DNA of 64,000 bases. Source: Planctomycetota bacterium (GTDB lineage: Bacteria; Planctomycetota; UBA1135; GCA-002686595). Made by a program: the position numbers and the translations under genes. The notes beneath the pieces were generated by a model that did no database searches, was not told where the DNA came from, and saw only the letters and a program-made list of their open reading frames with translations. Of this stretch, positions 18,223 to 26,815 are shown in pieces. The stretch spans positions 124,001-188,000 of the forward strand of contig JAIOPM010000025.1 in assembly GCA_021413885.1 (NCBI GenBank). The letters are read 5' to 3'. Numbering within the stretch: the stretch's first letter is position 1; each line of letters starts with the position of its first letter.

Positions 18223-18966
18223 TCACGTCGCCTTCGGCGACGAACGGTGCACGAGCGAACGCTCGCGGCCCTCGAGTTCGCGCGTCTTGCCGACGGCGAG
18301 CGACCCAAGCTCGAGCGCGCCGATCGCGACGCGCGCGAGCTTGTGCACCTTGCTGCCGACCGCCTCGACCATGCGGCGCACTTGGCGGTTGCGGCCTTCG
18401 GTGATCGCGATCTCGAACAGCGTGCGTTCCTTCGAACGCCGCAGGAGTTCGACGCGCGCCGGCGCGGTCGGTCCGTCGGCGAGTTCGACGCCGCGGCGCA
18501 GACGCTCGAACGCTTCGTCGTCGACGCGGCCGCGCGCTTCGACGCGATAGCGCTTCTCGACCTTCGAACGCGGCTCGAGCACGCGCGCCGCGAAGTCGGT
18601 GTCGTTGGTGAAGAGCAAGAGCCCGCTGGTGTCGCGATCGAGCCGTCCGATCGGCGCGAGCCACGTTCCGAGTTCGCCGAGCAAGTCGTAGACGGTCTTG
18701 CGTCCTTCAGGATCGCGCCGTGTCGTCACGTAGCCGACCGGCTTGTGCAGCGCGACGTAGAGCTTCTCCTGCGCCTTCGCGCGCCGCGAATCGATTTCGA
18801 TCTGATCGAGGCCGAGCGTCACCCAGATCGACGCGTCGCGCAGGACGAAACCGTTGACGCGCACGCGGCCGGAGCGGACGAGGTCGAGCGCTTCGGTGCG
18901 CGAGCAGAGCCCGAGCCGCGACAAAGCGCGGTCGATCGTCTTGCGTTCGAGGGGTTGTTTGCGCAC
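18223..18966 (-). CDS. RsuA/RluB-family pseudouridine synthase
   Basis: A 247-residue protein. An N-terminal S4 RNA-binding domain (about 10-55: RALSRLGLCSRTEALDLVRSG) is followed by the catalytic domain with GRLDRDTSGLLLF, in which Asp110 should be the nucleophile, and by a conserved C-terminal ITEGRNRQVRRM. It isomerises uridine to pseudouridine in 16S or 23S rRNA; which site cannot be told. The start is GTG 18966. A second member of the same family lies at 53778-54692. The two are clearly distinct copies, which is normal since many bacteria carry several. Confidence 0.88.
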   Translation of the reverse strand: MRKQPLERKTIDRALSRLGLCSRTEALDLVRSGRVRVNGFVLRDASIWVTLGLDQIEIDSRRAKAQEKLYVALHKPVGYVTTRRDPEGRKTVYDLLGELGTWLAPIGRLDRDTSGLLLFTNDTDFAARVLEPRSKVEKRYRVEARGRVDDEAFERLRRGVELADGPTAPARVELLRRSKERTLFEIAITEGRNRQVRRMVEAVGSKVHKLARVAIGALELGSLAVGKTRELEGRERSLVHRSSPKAT

Positions 18967-19036
18967 GTCGTCGATGCGCTCCTCCGCGCCGGGCTCGCGG
19001 ATCGAAACGCGGGTTTCGATCCTTCGCTCGCCTAGA

Positions 19037-19621
19037 TCACTTCGCCGGCGTCGGCGGCGCGGTCAGCTTGGTCGTCAGCTTGCTGGTGATCGTCCAACCG
19101 ACGTCGGTCTTGTCGAGCACGACGTAGTACGCGCGGCCTTGGAAGCTCGACAACGTCCACACGTGTCCGCAGTAGACGATCGCTTGCGTGTGCTCGGGGT
19201 TGAAGCCGATGCGCGAGAGCTCGGCGAAACCCGGATACGTCGGCACGCGCGGGGCTTGGGCCTCGGTGACGTAGACGTTGCCGCGCACGAGGTCGAGTTT
19301 GTAGTCGAGCGTCATCGGCTCCTGGTTCTTCATCCAGAAGTCGTCGAGCGTCTCCTTGCGCGTCGTCTTCGTGTTGTCGCGCACGAACTTGTACGGCTCT
19401 TCGGACGCCGCGTCGTGGAGGTGATTCGCGACGGTGACGTCGAGCACCGGCATGCTCTCGACCGGTTGGCAGACGTCCTCGATCACGCGCTTGTAGATCG
19501 CGTACTCCTCGGCGGTCGTGTCGACCGGCGCGGGAGCGATCGACGTCGTCGTCGAGCGGCAGGCTTGGACGAAGGGGAGCGAGATCAGGGCGAGAGCGGC
19601 GAGAAGGAAATTCGTGCGCAT
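19037..19621 (-). CDS. Hypothetical lipoprotein
   Basis: A 194-residue protein beginning at ATG 19621 with a signal peptide ending in the lipobox FVQAC (Cys21). The mature part starts with a Ser/Thr-rich linker, then a mixed alpha/beta domain with EYAIYKRVIEDVCQP and, near the end, CGHVWTLSSFQGRAYYVVLDKTDVG. No catalytic motif is recognised and I cannot name a family. It reads divergently from the thioredoxin-like gene at 19812, across a 190-base gap that presumably holds both promoters. It lies upstream of the pseudouridine synthase on the same strand. Confidence 0.6.
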   Translation of the reverse strand: MRTNFLLAALALISLPFVQACRSTTTSIAPAPVDTTAEEYAIYKRVIEDVCQPVESMPVLDVTVANHLHDAASEEPYKFVRDNTKTTRKETLDDFWMKNQEPMTLDYKLDLVRGNVYVTEAQAPRVPTYPGFAELSRIGFNPEHTQAIVYCGHVWTLSSFQGRAYYVVLDKTDVGWTITSKLTTKLTAPPTPAK

Positions 19622-19811
19622 GGCGATGTTTGGGCCTCGGAGGAAGTCGACAGGCTAACAATTCGCGCTGCGGATGTCCGCGTCCGAACGGCGCGGCAGG
19701 GCTCGATCACGGCGTCGGCTCGCGAGCGGCGCCGGCCCGCCGCGGGCGAGCGACGTCCGGTGTTAGCATCGTCGTGCGTCGCTCCGCTCCCGCGCTCGGA
19801 AGAGATCCGCC

Positions 19812-20897
19812 ATGTCCAACGTCGTTCGCATCGCTCTGCTCTGGCTCGCGTGCCTCGTGCTCGCGCCGACTTCGTCCGCCGCGCAGTTCGCGAACGGCGA
19901 CCGCGCCGCGGTCGACATCGCCGCCGACATCGAAGCCGCGGTGAAGGCGAGCGGGGAGGCGGTCAAGGCGAGCGGCAGGGGCAGCGAGGCCCACAAGGCG
20001 GCGCTGACGCGCTTTTGCGAGCTGGTAGCCGAACTCCAGCGCGTCGATCCGACGTACCTCGATCTCCCGAAGTGGGCGACGCTGCGCTGGGCGTACATGG
20101 CGCAGACCCTCGACAAGGGACCCGAGGCCGACGCCGAGATCGCGAAGTACCTCGAGGCGAATCCCAAGGGTCCGCTCGATTGGCAAGCGCGTTCGTCGTT
20201 GGTGCGCGTGCGGATGGTGCTCGCGCGGGGGTTCGCGGACGACGCGATCAAGTCGCTCGCGGCCGCGTTCGACGACGTCGTGCTGCGCTACGACGGGGAT
20301 CCCGAGCTCGCCGACCTCTTCTACGACTACGCCGACTTCCGGCGCGACAACCCGCGCGCGCACATCGATTTGTTGACGCGCTTCGTCGCGAAGTATCCGA
20401 AGCATCGCAAGGCCGGCGCGGCGCGCGAGCGCCTGACGCAGCTCGGTCGCGTCGACCAAGTCTTCGAGCTCGAGTTCACCGACGCGTTGAGCGGCAAGGC
20501 GATTTCGGTCAAGGATCTGCGCGGCAAGGTCGTCGTCGTCGACTTCTGGGCGACGTGGTGCGTGCCGTGTCTGCGCGAGATGCCGCACATGAAGGAGCTC
20601 TACGCGAAGTACAAGGACGAGGGCGTCGAGTTCCTCGGCGTCAGCCTCGACAAGACCGAAGCGGAGGGCGGGCGCCAAGCGCTGCTCGATCTCTGCAAGG
20701 CGCAAGGCCTGACGTGGCCGCAGTACTACCAGGGCAATTACTGGCAGAGCGCGTTCTCGACTTCGTGGGGCATCCACTCGATCCCCGCCGTCTTCCTGAT
20801 CGATCACGAAGGCAAGTTGATGACGACCAACGCGCGCGGCCAACTCGACACGCTGATCCCGGCGCAGCTCGAGAAGGCGCGCGCGGCGCGCAAGTGA
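19812..20897 (+). CDS. Exported TlpA-like thioredoxin-fold protein
   Basis: A 361-residue protein with a signal peptide ([17 protein letters not shown]). Residues 30-215 are a helical region of TPR-like character. The C-terminal domain is a TlpA/ResA-type thioredoxin fold with [11 protein letters not shown] (Cys250 and Cys253) and a cis-proline region [15 protein letters not shown]. It would reduce or isomerise disulfides outside the cytoplasm. It contrasts with the gene at 58582-59559, which has the same active-site position encoded by UGA. The BaiN-like gene follows 16 bases later and is probably cotranscribed. Confidence 0.88.
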   Translation: MSNVVRIALLWLACLVLAPTSSAAQFANGDRAAVDIAADIEAAVKASGEAVKASGRGSEAHKAALTRFCELVAELQRVDPTYLDLPKWATLRWAYMAQTLDKGPEADAEIAKYLEANPKGPLDWQARSSLVRVRMVLARGFADDAIKSLAAAFDDVVLRYDGDPELADLFYDYADFRRDNPRAHIDLLTRFVAKYPKHRKAGAARERLTQLGRVDQVFELEFTDALSGKAISVKDLRGKVVVVDFWATWCVPCLREMPHMKELYAKYKDEGVEFLGVSLDKTEAEGGRQALLDLCKAQGLTWPQYYQGNYWQSAFSTSWGIHSIPAVFLIDHEGKLMTTNARGQLDTLIPAQLEKARAARK

Positions 20898-20913
20898 GTT
20901 CGTCGTTCGCGCG

Positions 20914-22161
20914 ATGAGCGCCGAGAACTGCGTGATCGTCGGCGCGGGTGCCGCCGGTCTGATGGCGGGGATCTTCGCCGCGCGCGGCGGAGCGCGGCCC
21001 GTGATCGTCGAGACCAAGGAGAAGCCGGGCGCGAAGATCCGCATCTCCGGCGGCGGGCGTTGCAACGTGTTGCCGTCGGTCGTCGAGCTCTCGGACTTCC
21101 ACACGTCGGGCTCGAGCCACGCGCTGCGCAATCTGTTCGCAACGTGGCCGCTCGAACGCGTCACCGAGTTCTTCGAGCGCGAGCTCGGGATCGCGCTGTA
21201 CGTCGAGGAAGAGACCGGCAAGGTCTTTCCGAAGAGCGACGACGCCGGCGAAGTGCTCGACGCGTTGCTCGCAGCGACGCACGCGGCCGGCGCGCGCATC
21301 GAGAGTCCGTGGCAGCTCGAGCGGCTCGAACGCGTCGCGCACGATGACGGCGCGCGTTTTCGGTTGATCGCGGTCGACGGACGCGAACTCTTCGCGCGCA
21401 CCCTCGTGCTCGCGACCGGGGGCAAGAGCGTGCCGAAGACCGGCAGCGACGGGCGCGGCTTCGAGCTCGCGCGCGAACTCGGTCACACGCTCGCGCCGCT
21501 GCACGCGGCGCTCGTGCCGCTCTACTCCGCCGATCCGCGCAGCGCGGAGCTCGCCGGCATCGCGTTGCGCGTCCGTTTGCGCGCGGTGCGCGGCGAATGC
21601 GTGCTCGAAGAGCGCGAGAACGATTTCCTCTTCACGCACAAGGGTTTCAGCGGTCCGGTCGTGCTCGACGTGTCGCGCCATTTCGCCGCGCCGGACGCCG
21701 AGGGCGTGCGTCTGCTCGCGCACTGGCTCGGGCTGCATCGGTTGGATTGGGACGAGCATCTGCGCCAAGGCGGCAAGAAGACCGTCGGTGGAATCCTGCG
21801 CGAAGAATTGCCGCGCCGCGTCGTCGCGTGGCTGCTCGCGCGCGCCGAAGTCGATGCGGAACGGAAGGCGAGCGAGCTCTCGCGCGAACGACGTCTCGCC
21901 CTGCTGCGCGAGCTCGTCGACTGCGATCTGGTACTCGCCGGCGACGACGGCTATCGCACCGCGGAAGTCACCGGCGGCGGAGTCGTGCTCGAAGAACTCG
22001 TCACCAAGACGCTCGAGAGTCGCCGCGTGCCCGGCCTCTACTTCTGCGGCGAGATCGTCGACGTCACAGGCCGCATCGGCGGTTTCAATTTCCTGTGGGC
22101 GTGGGTGAGCGGCCGTCTCGCCGGCCAATCGGTCGCGCGCGAGCTCGCGGCGAAGACGTGA
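20914..22161 (+). CDS. BaiN/YhiN-like NAD(P)/FAD-dependent oxidoreductase (HI0933 family)
   Basis: A 415-residue flavoprotein. The N-terminal dinucleotide motif is GAGAAGLMAG (10-19), followed by KIRISGGGRCNV near residue 50, the signature of this family, and a C-terminal GGFNFLWAWVSGRLAG FAD-binding region. The members are cytoplasmic flavoproteins of poorly known function; one (BaiN) reduces bile acid precursors, but the relevance here is doubtful. Start ATG 20914, 16 bases after the thioredoxin-like gene, so the pair is likely an operon. Confidence 0.88.
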   Translation: MSAENCVIVGAGAAGLMAGIFAARGGARPVIVETKEKPGAKIRISGGGRCNVLPSVVELSDFHTSGSSHALRNLFATWPLERVTEFFERELGIALYVEEETGKVFPKSDDAGEVLDALLAATHAAGARIESPWQLERLERVAHDDGARFRLIAVDGRELFARTLVLATGGKSVPKTGSDGRGFELARELGHTLAPLHAALVPLYSADPRSAELAGIALRVRLRAVRGECVLEERENDFLFTHKGFSGPVVLDVSRHFAAPDAEGVRLLAHWLGLHRLDWDEHLRQGGKKTVGGILREELPRRVVAWLLARAEVDAERKASELSRERRLALLRELVDCDLVLAGDDGYRTAEVTGGGVVLEELVTKTLESRRVPGLYFCGEIVDVTGRIGGFNFLWAWVSGRLAGQSVARELAAKT

Positions 22162-22231
22162 CGGCGCGTTCGCGGCGAGCGTGGTAACTTCGCTCGCGCT
22201 CGAATTTTCACGCCGAACCCATCGCCGCACC

Positions 22232-23305
22232 ATGCACCGCAAACTCTTCGCCGCATCGTTCTCGCTCGTCGCGTGCGCTTCGCTCGCTTCCGCGCAACAG
22301 ACGCTCTCGTACGACGACGATCCGAATCAGTCGAACTTCACGTGGAGCGGCTCGACGTCGCTCGGCGCGATCGTCGGCAACCCGTCGAACGCGTTCCAGA
22401 TCGACGGCACGACGTCGGTGTCGATCGCGCCCGTCGGCGGTTTCGGCTACGGCTCGGTCGCGTTGGTCGGCGGCGATTCGTTCACCGTCACCGACATCCA
22501 CGGCAAGATCGCGAACGTGTTGCCGTTCCTGCCGCCGCTCGCGACGGTCGACGTGCTCGGTCTGCACTTGAGCCCGAGTTCGCCGACGTTCGCGGTCGAT
22601 CCGATCACGAACGCGTTCACGACGACGGTGACGTTGACCGCGCTGTCGGGCACGTTGGTGGTGACGCCGCTCGGCGGTTCGGCGCAGGTCTCCGATCTCA
22701 CCGGCCAGGCTTCGACGCCGAGCGCGGCGAGCGGAACGATCGGCACCAGCATTTCGCTCGGCAGCTCGTTCCTCGCGATGCCGGTCAGCAGCACCTTCCC
22801 GTTCAGCGATCCCGCGAGCGGCTTGACCGGCACGTTGACGGTCGCGGGCACGCTCACGTCGATCTGGACGTTGCCGTTCCCGACGCACTACTGCACCGCG
22901 AAAACCAACAGCCAAGGCTGCGTCCCCGCCATCGCGCAGAACGGCCTGCCGTTCTATTCGATTCCGCAGCCGTTCCTCGTGACGGCCGGTCTCGTGCTCA
23001 ACAACAAGTTCGGACTGCTCTTCTACGGCTCGACGCCGGCGAGCCAACCGTTCCAAGGCGGCACGCTGTGCGTGAAGTCGCCGCTCAAGCGTTTGCCCGT
23101 CCAGAACTCCGGCGGCAATCCGCCGCCGAACGATTGCTCGGGCGGTTTCCTGGTCGACTTCAACGCGCGCATCCAGGGCGGTATCGATCCGAACTTGGTG
23201 CCTGGTCGCGTCGTGTGCGCGCAGTGGTGGTACCGCGATTCGGGTTTCGCCGCGCCGAACAACACGGGCCTGACCGACGCGCTGCAGTTCACGATCGCGC
23301 CGTAG
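22232..23305 (+). CDS. Secreted protein with a Planctomycetota-type C-terminal module
   Basis: A 357-residue protein. ATG 22232 is followed by a signal peptide (LFAASFSLVACASLASA, cleavage before QQ). The first 220 residues are beta-rich and of low complexity. The C-terminal part starts at a Cys-rich HYCTAKTNSQGC, then has LLFYGSTPASQPFQGGTLCVKSPLKR and closes with WWYRDSGFAAPNNTGLTDALQF. From memory, this last module recurs in many secreted proteins of this kind of bacterium. No enzymatic motif is visible. It is probably exported and possibly surface-attached. Its stop overlaps the convergent DUF2238 gene by 17 bases. Confidence 0.65.
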   Translation: MHRKLFAASFSLVACASLASAQQTLSYDDDPNQSNFTWSGSTSLGAIVGNPSNAFQIDGTTSVSIAPVGGFGYGSVALVGGDSFTVTDIHGKIANVLPFLPPLATVDVLGLHLSPSSPTFAVDPITNAFTTTVTLTALSGTLVVTPLGGSAQVSDLTGQASTPSAASGTIGTSISLGSSFLAMPVSSTFPFSDPASGLTGTLTVAGTLTSIWTLPFPTHYCTAKTNSQGCVPAIAQNGLPFYSIPQPFLVTAGLVLNNKFGLLFYGSTPASQPFQGGTLCVKSPLKRLPVQNSGGNPPPNDCSGGFLVDFNARIQGGIDPNLVPGRVVCAQWWYRDSGFAAPNNTGLTDALQFTIAP

Positions 23306-23930
23306 AACGCGCGTCGTCGCGGCGAGGCGAGAGCCGCGCGAGTTGGCGATCGTGGACGCGCGCGAGCAGGAGCTGCGACGCCAACGCGCCGACCAGTGCA
23401 AGGCACATGTCCCACTGCGTGTCCCACACATCGCCTTGCGTGCCGAGGAACGCTTCGGCCGCATCGCCGGTCGCGACGGCGGTCCACCACTCGACGAGTT
23501 CGTAGAGCGCGCTGATCGCGAGACACACGCACGTCACGACGAAGAAGAGCCAGCCGCCGCGCTTCAACGGCGACGTGCGGATGAGGAGCTCGCGCGCGAC
23601 GATCGCCGGCACGAAGCCTTGCGCCAGATGACCGATGCGGTCGTAGTGATTGCGCGCGAAGCCGAACGTGTCCTGCATCCAGAAGCCGAGCGGGACTTCG
23701 GCGTACGTGTAGTGCCCACCGACGATCAAGATCGACGCGTGCAGCGCGATCAGGCAAAGAGCGAGGCTCGTCCATGCGAAGCGCACCCACGTCGCCGCCA
23801 AGATCGGCAACGCGAGCAACACCGGCGCGACCTCGAGCACCCAAGTGAAGCGATCGTGCGGCGCCCAACCGGAGACGACGAGCTCTGCGACCACCAACGT
23901 TGCGAGCGCGAGCGCGTGAGAAGTCTTCAT
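23289..23930 (-). CDS. DUF2238 (YjdF-like) membrane protein
   Basis: A 213-residue integral membrane protein with about six helices. GFARNHYDRIGHLAQGFVPAIV, the LYELVEWW stretch and the GDVWDTQWDM region are the marks of DUF2238. The function of the family is unknown. ATG 23930 is the proper start: upstream in-frame codons read straight through the tRNA-Leu gene and are an artefact. The gene follows the tRNA by 17 bases and may be cotranscribed with it. Confidence 0.85.
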   Translation of the reverse strand: MKTSHALALATLVVAELVVSGWAPHDRFTWVLEVAPVLLALPILAATWVRFAWTSLALCLIALHASILIVGGHYTYAEVPLGFWMQDTFGFARNHYDRIGHLAQGFVPAIVARELLIRTSPLKRGGWLFFVVTCVCLAISALYELVEWWTAVATGDAAEAFLGTQGDVWDTQWDMCLALVGALASQLLLARVHDRQLARLSPRRDDARSTARS

Positions 23931-23947
23931 GCTCGGCTCGCGCGACT

Positions 23948-24032
23948 TGGTGCGGACGGGGGGAGTCGAACCCCCACGGGTTGCCCCACGAGATCCTAAG
24001 TCTCGCGCGTCTGCCAGTTTCGCCACGTCCGC
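23948..24032 (-). tRNA. tRNA-Leu (anticodon UAG)
   Basis: On the minus strand the 7-base acceptor stem GCGGACG (24026-24032) pairs with CGTCCGC (23952-23958), with discriminator A and an encoded CCA (23948-23950). The T-arm has a 5-base G/C stem around the TTCGACT-type loop. The anticodon stem CGAGA/TCTCG encloses the loop CTTAGGA, giving anticodon UAG. The long variable arm typical of leucine tRNAs is present (GTGGGGCAACCCGTG region). Confidence 0.95.
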
Positions 24033-24383
24033 GTGGAGGGAGCAGGATAGCTCACCTCGGACGACGGGCTCCAGCGTGCGACGATGCGGCAGTCTGCGCT
24101 TTGGGCGGAGGCTGCGCGCGCGGCGCGAGTTTCGACTCGTCGCACGCTCGTCTCACGAGTTCGTGTCTTGACCGAGCCCCGCACCTGATGACTCGTGGGG
24201 CCGTCGTCGAGCGCCCGGGACGAGTCACGGCGTCTGTGCGTGCGCACCCCCGCATCGAAACGGAGTCCGTCGTGCAGACTCGGTGATTCAGTCGACGCTC
24301 GACTTCGTCGCATGCGTCGATTTGTTTCGCCGAACGTGCGTTGCAGATCCACGCGACCGCGTGTTGTAATCCGATTCTCCGCC
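24033..24383 (+). other. Gene-free stretch upstream of the toxin-like cassette
   Basis: About 350 bases between tRNA-Leu and the first toxin-like gene. The left part should hold the tRNA promoter on the minus strand. The right part is less GC-rich than its surroundings and holds the promoter-like site described separately. Open frames here have no signal, RBS or recognisable sequence. I see no repeats or further RNA genes. Confidence 0.5.
24341..24370 (+). promoter_or_regulatory. Promoter-like site of the toxin-like cassette
   Basis: A -35-like TTGCAG (24341-24346), 18-base spacer and -10-like TGTAAT (24365-24370). The predicted transcription start is then around 24377, only about seven bases before ATG 24384, so the message would be almost leaderless and lacks a ribosome-binding site. 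The motif fits sigma-70 only loosely. Confidence 0.35.
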
Positions 24384-25565
24384 ATGGCGCCTTCTCCCGA
24401 TGCGCCCGATGCAGCTCCCGTTGCGCCGGATCCCACACAGCTCGCGTTCAAGACGCTGATCGACGGCATTGGTTCCAACGGGTTCGCCGTCTTCGCGCTT
24501 TGTCGTGCGATCGAGGTACTTACCCCGTTGGCGTCGACGAAGTACCCGACGCTCCAATCGACGATCCAGACGGCAAAGGATCACGTCTATCAATGGGCGT
24601 CACTCGGCGGGCAAGACGCGTTGTATGCCACGCTTTCCGACGTGCAGACAGTGCACGGCTACCTCCGTGCGGCCACCAGTCCGTTGGTGTTTCCGGGTAC
24701 CCGGGCTCCGCAGGCGAAACAAGATTTCTACACGGAACAGAATTTCCGACTGTGGTCCGACGCGAAGCAACGTGCGCGCGTCGTTCGCAATCTCACCGAG
24801 CTGCTTCAGCGCGTGCGGGACCTAGCGAGTGCCAGCGCCGCTCGTCAGAAAGCGGTTGCCGACTTCCAAGCGTTGATCGCCTCCGATGTCGGGGCACTCA
24901 ACGGACTACTGGAGGCCATGGACCCCGAAAAGGACCAAGGAGATATCGCGAGCCTGCAGAAGACGATCACGCAGGACCAGCAGGACATCTCAGACAAGAA
25001 CAAGGAGTACGCCACGGAGGCGTCGGAGGCCGCGGCGGCGGGCGTCGGGGCTGTGGCGGCGATGGGCGTCGGTGTGGCCCTTATCGCGGCTGCCCCCGCT
25101 ACCGGCCCGGGCGCCGCGGTCATGTTCGGCCTCGGAGTCCTCGTGATCATAGGAGGCAGCGCGGCGGGTGGTGCTTTCGCCGGATCCGAGGCCAGCGCCG
25201 CCATGGCAACTCGAGACGAAATCAATGCCAAGGTCAAGGAGATCGTAGCGAGCCAAGCCAGGATCTTGGAACTCCAGGCGGAGATCGCGGCCGCAACCGT
25301 GTTGAGCAGTCAGCTCCAACCGCTCTCGACTCATCTGTCGGACGCCGCAGCCGCTTTGACCACGGCGGTTTCGGCGTGGGCGAGCCTCGAGACGCAGGTT
25401 CAAAACGTCTTGAAGGCAGCGGCCTCGGTCGCGGGCTCGCAGGGGCCGTCGACGGAATCGCTCATCGCGCTCAGTCACGTGATGTCGACATTCCACGAAG
25501 CCAGGGACCGCGCCGTGGTCATGCAGTCGGCGCCCCTGATCCCAATCATCCAGCACGCCAACTAA
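24384..25565 (+). CDS. Putative ClyA/HBL/Xax-type alpha-helical pore-forming protein, component A
   Basis: A 393-residue protein with no signal peptide. It is almost entirely helical: heptad-like helices across 20-210, then a roughly 50-residue hydrophobic hairpin (about 215-266, rich in Ala, Gly, Val and Ile), then long helices again from 275. A coiled coil interrupted by one central hydrophobic head is the layout of ClyA, HBL/NHE and XaxA/YaxA alpha-pore-forming toxins. Absence of a Sec signal also fits the Xax/Yax kind. It starts a co-directional three-gene run with a similar second protein and a lipoprotein. Its role in toxicity is inferred from architecture, not from matched residues. 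ATG 24384 is supported mainly by the protein pattern. Confidence 0.65.
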   Translation: MAPSPDAPDAAPVAPDPTQLAFKTLIDGIGSNGFAVFALCRAIEVLTPLASTKYPTLQSTIQTAKDHVYQWASLGGQDALYATLSDVQTVHGYLRAATSPLVFPGTRAPQAKQDFYTEQNFRLWSDAKQRARVVRNLTELLQRVRDLASASAARQKAVADFQALIASDVGALNGLLEAMDPEKDQGDIASLQKTITQDQQDISDKNKEYATEASEAAAAGVGAVAAMGVGVALIAAAPATGPGAAVMFGLGVLVIIGGSAAGGAFAGSEASAAMATRDEINAKVKEIVASQARILELQAEIAAATVLSSQLQPLSTHLSDAAAALTTAVSAWASLETQVQNVLKAAASVAGSQGPSTESLIALSHVMSTFHEARDRAVVMQSAPLIPIIQHAN

Positions 25566-25602
25566 CCAGAACCGGAAGTCCCGGCGCACGACGCCGTGGC
25601 GA

Positions 25603-25619
25603 CGCCCGCTCGTCGGGCG
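25603..25619 (+). terminator. Short hairpin between the two toxin-like genes
   Basis: A 6-base stem (25603-25608 with 25614-25619) and a 5-base loop, followed by an A-rich stretch instead of T. It lies in the 83-base gap between components A and B. It may slow ribosome or polymerase passage, or protect upstream mRNA, and so set unequal amounts of the two proteins. Weak as a terminator. Confidence 0.25.
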
Positions 25620-25648
25620 AAAAGAGATCAAGAGAAAGGTCACTCGAG

Positions 25649-26815
25649 ATGGGAGCGCCCAACAGCACTTCGGCAGCCGTTCAAGGCGTTCGAACCGCGG
25701 CGGCGGACGTCGACGGATACGCGCAGTTGTTCGTCAACTGGGGAGATCCGACCCCCGATGACGTGAAGGCGTTGGCGCCGTATCTCCCGAACTACGCGGC
25801 GCACCTCACGAATGCGAAGGCCCACGCCTCCAATTGGACGACCCAGATCCGTCCCGGCATCGTGGCTCTCCTCACGAGCCTCGGCTCGTTCTACGACTCG
25901 TTCAACCTGACATCCGTCGTTGCGCTTCGCAGCGCCATACGCACCATCAAGGCGCCTACGTCGACGCCCCAACAGGTCGCGGATGCCGAACAGACGATCG
26001 CGGACATCCTCCAGGGGATCATCGATGGCGCGAACAGCAACTTGACGACCACCAAGACGCTGATCGCCAACACGACCCAGCTCGGCGCGAACATCGCCAC
26101 CGACATGACGTTGCTGCAAGGGGATTTCCAGAAGGCCACCGACGTCGGTAGCGACCTAACGGCCGACCGGGCGTCTCTCGAAGACCTCAACACGCAAAAG
26201 GCGGCTGCTCAGCGTGAGTACCACACCGAGATCGGAATGATGGTCGCCGGAGCTGTGGTCCTCGCCGTCGGTTTGGTCACGGTCGCCGTCACCGTTGTTG
26301 TAGCGGCGCCGGTGGCCGGACAGACAGCGTTCGCCGCGGCCGCGGGTACGACGGCCTTCAGCATCGGCTGCGGGATTTCCGGAGCGGGCATCACTTGGCT
26401 CGTCGGAGCCGCGCCGGGGCTCGTAGCCGCGCAGCAAACGTTGGCCGGGCTCGAGACTAAGGTCAACGCCTTGAACGCAAAGATCGCCGGGGAGGACGCG
26501 GGCTATGCGGCGACTCTCGCGTTGCGTACGCACTTCGGCGCCTTCAGCGACAAGACCGGCGACGTCGTTTCGTCGCTCACATCGATCACCACCGCGCTCG
26601 GGGCGATTCCGGCGGATCTGCAGACTCTCAAGCGAGACGCGCTCGACGCGAAGTTCGCGGATCCCACGGAGCTGGAGCACCGGCTCCTGACGATGGCCGC
26701 GGACTTCGGCACGCTGAAGTCGGACTGCGACGTGCTTACGAATCTCATGACGACCCAAACCGTTCAGACGGTGACGTCGGCGCCGGTGTCGTCGATCACG
26801 GCGGAGGCCGCGTGA
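25649..26815 (+). CDS. Putative ClyA/HBL/Xax-type alpha-helical pore-forming protein, component B
   Basis: A 388-residue protein without signal peptide. Helical sequence runs to about residue 190, then a long hydrophobic segment (about 195-262, GAVVLAVGLVTVAV onward), then helices again to the end. The architecture repeats that of the previous gene although the sequences are clearly different, which is typical of the paired subunits of binary or tripartite alpha-pore-forming toxins. AGAAAGG lies about 10 bases before ATG 25649. It overlaps the next gene by four bases, so the B protein and the lipoprotein are translationally coupled. A target and secretion route are not evident. Confidence 0.65.
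   Translation: MGAPNSTSAAVQGVRTAAADVDGYAQLFVNWGDPTPDDVKALAPYLPNYAAHLTNAKAHASNWTTQIRPGIVALLTSLGSFYDSFNLTSVVALRSAIRTIKAPTSTPQQVADAEQTIADILQGIIDGANSNLTTTKTLIANTTQLGANIATDMTLLQGDFQKATDVGSDLTADRASLEDLNTQKAAAQREYHTEIGMMVAGAVVLAVGLVTVAVTVVVAAPVAGQTAFAAAAGTTAFSIGCGISGAGITWLVGAAPGLVAAQQTLAGLETKVNALNAKIAGEDAGYAATLALRTHFGAFSDKTGDVVSSLTSITTALGAIPADLQTLKRDALDAKFADPTELEHRLLTMAADFGTLKSDCDVLTNLMTTQTVQTVTSAPVSSITAEAA

Noticed and set aside
23931..24026. N-terminal extension of the DUF2238 protein
   Set aside because: These codons are the tRNA-Leu gene read as protein, a known annotation artefact.
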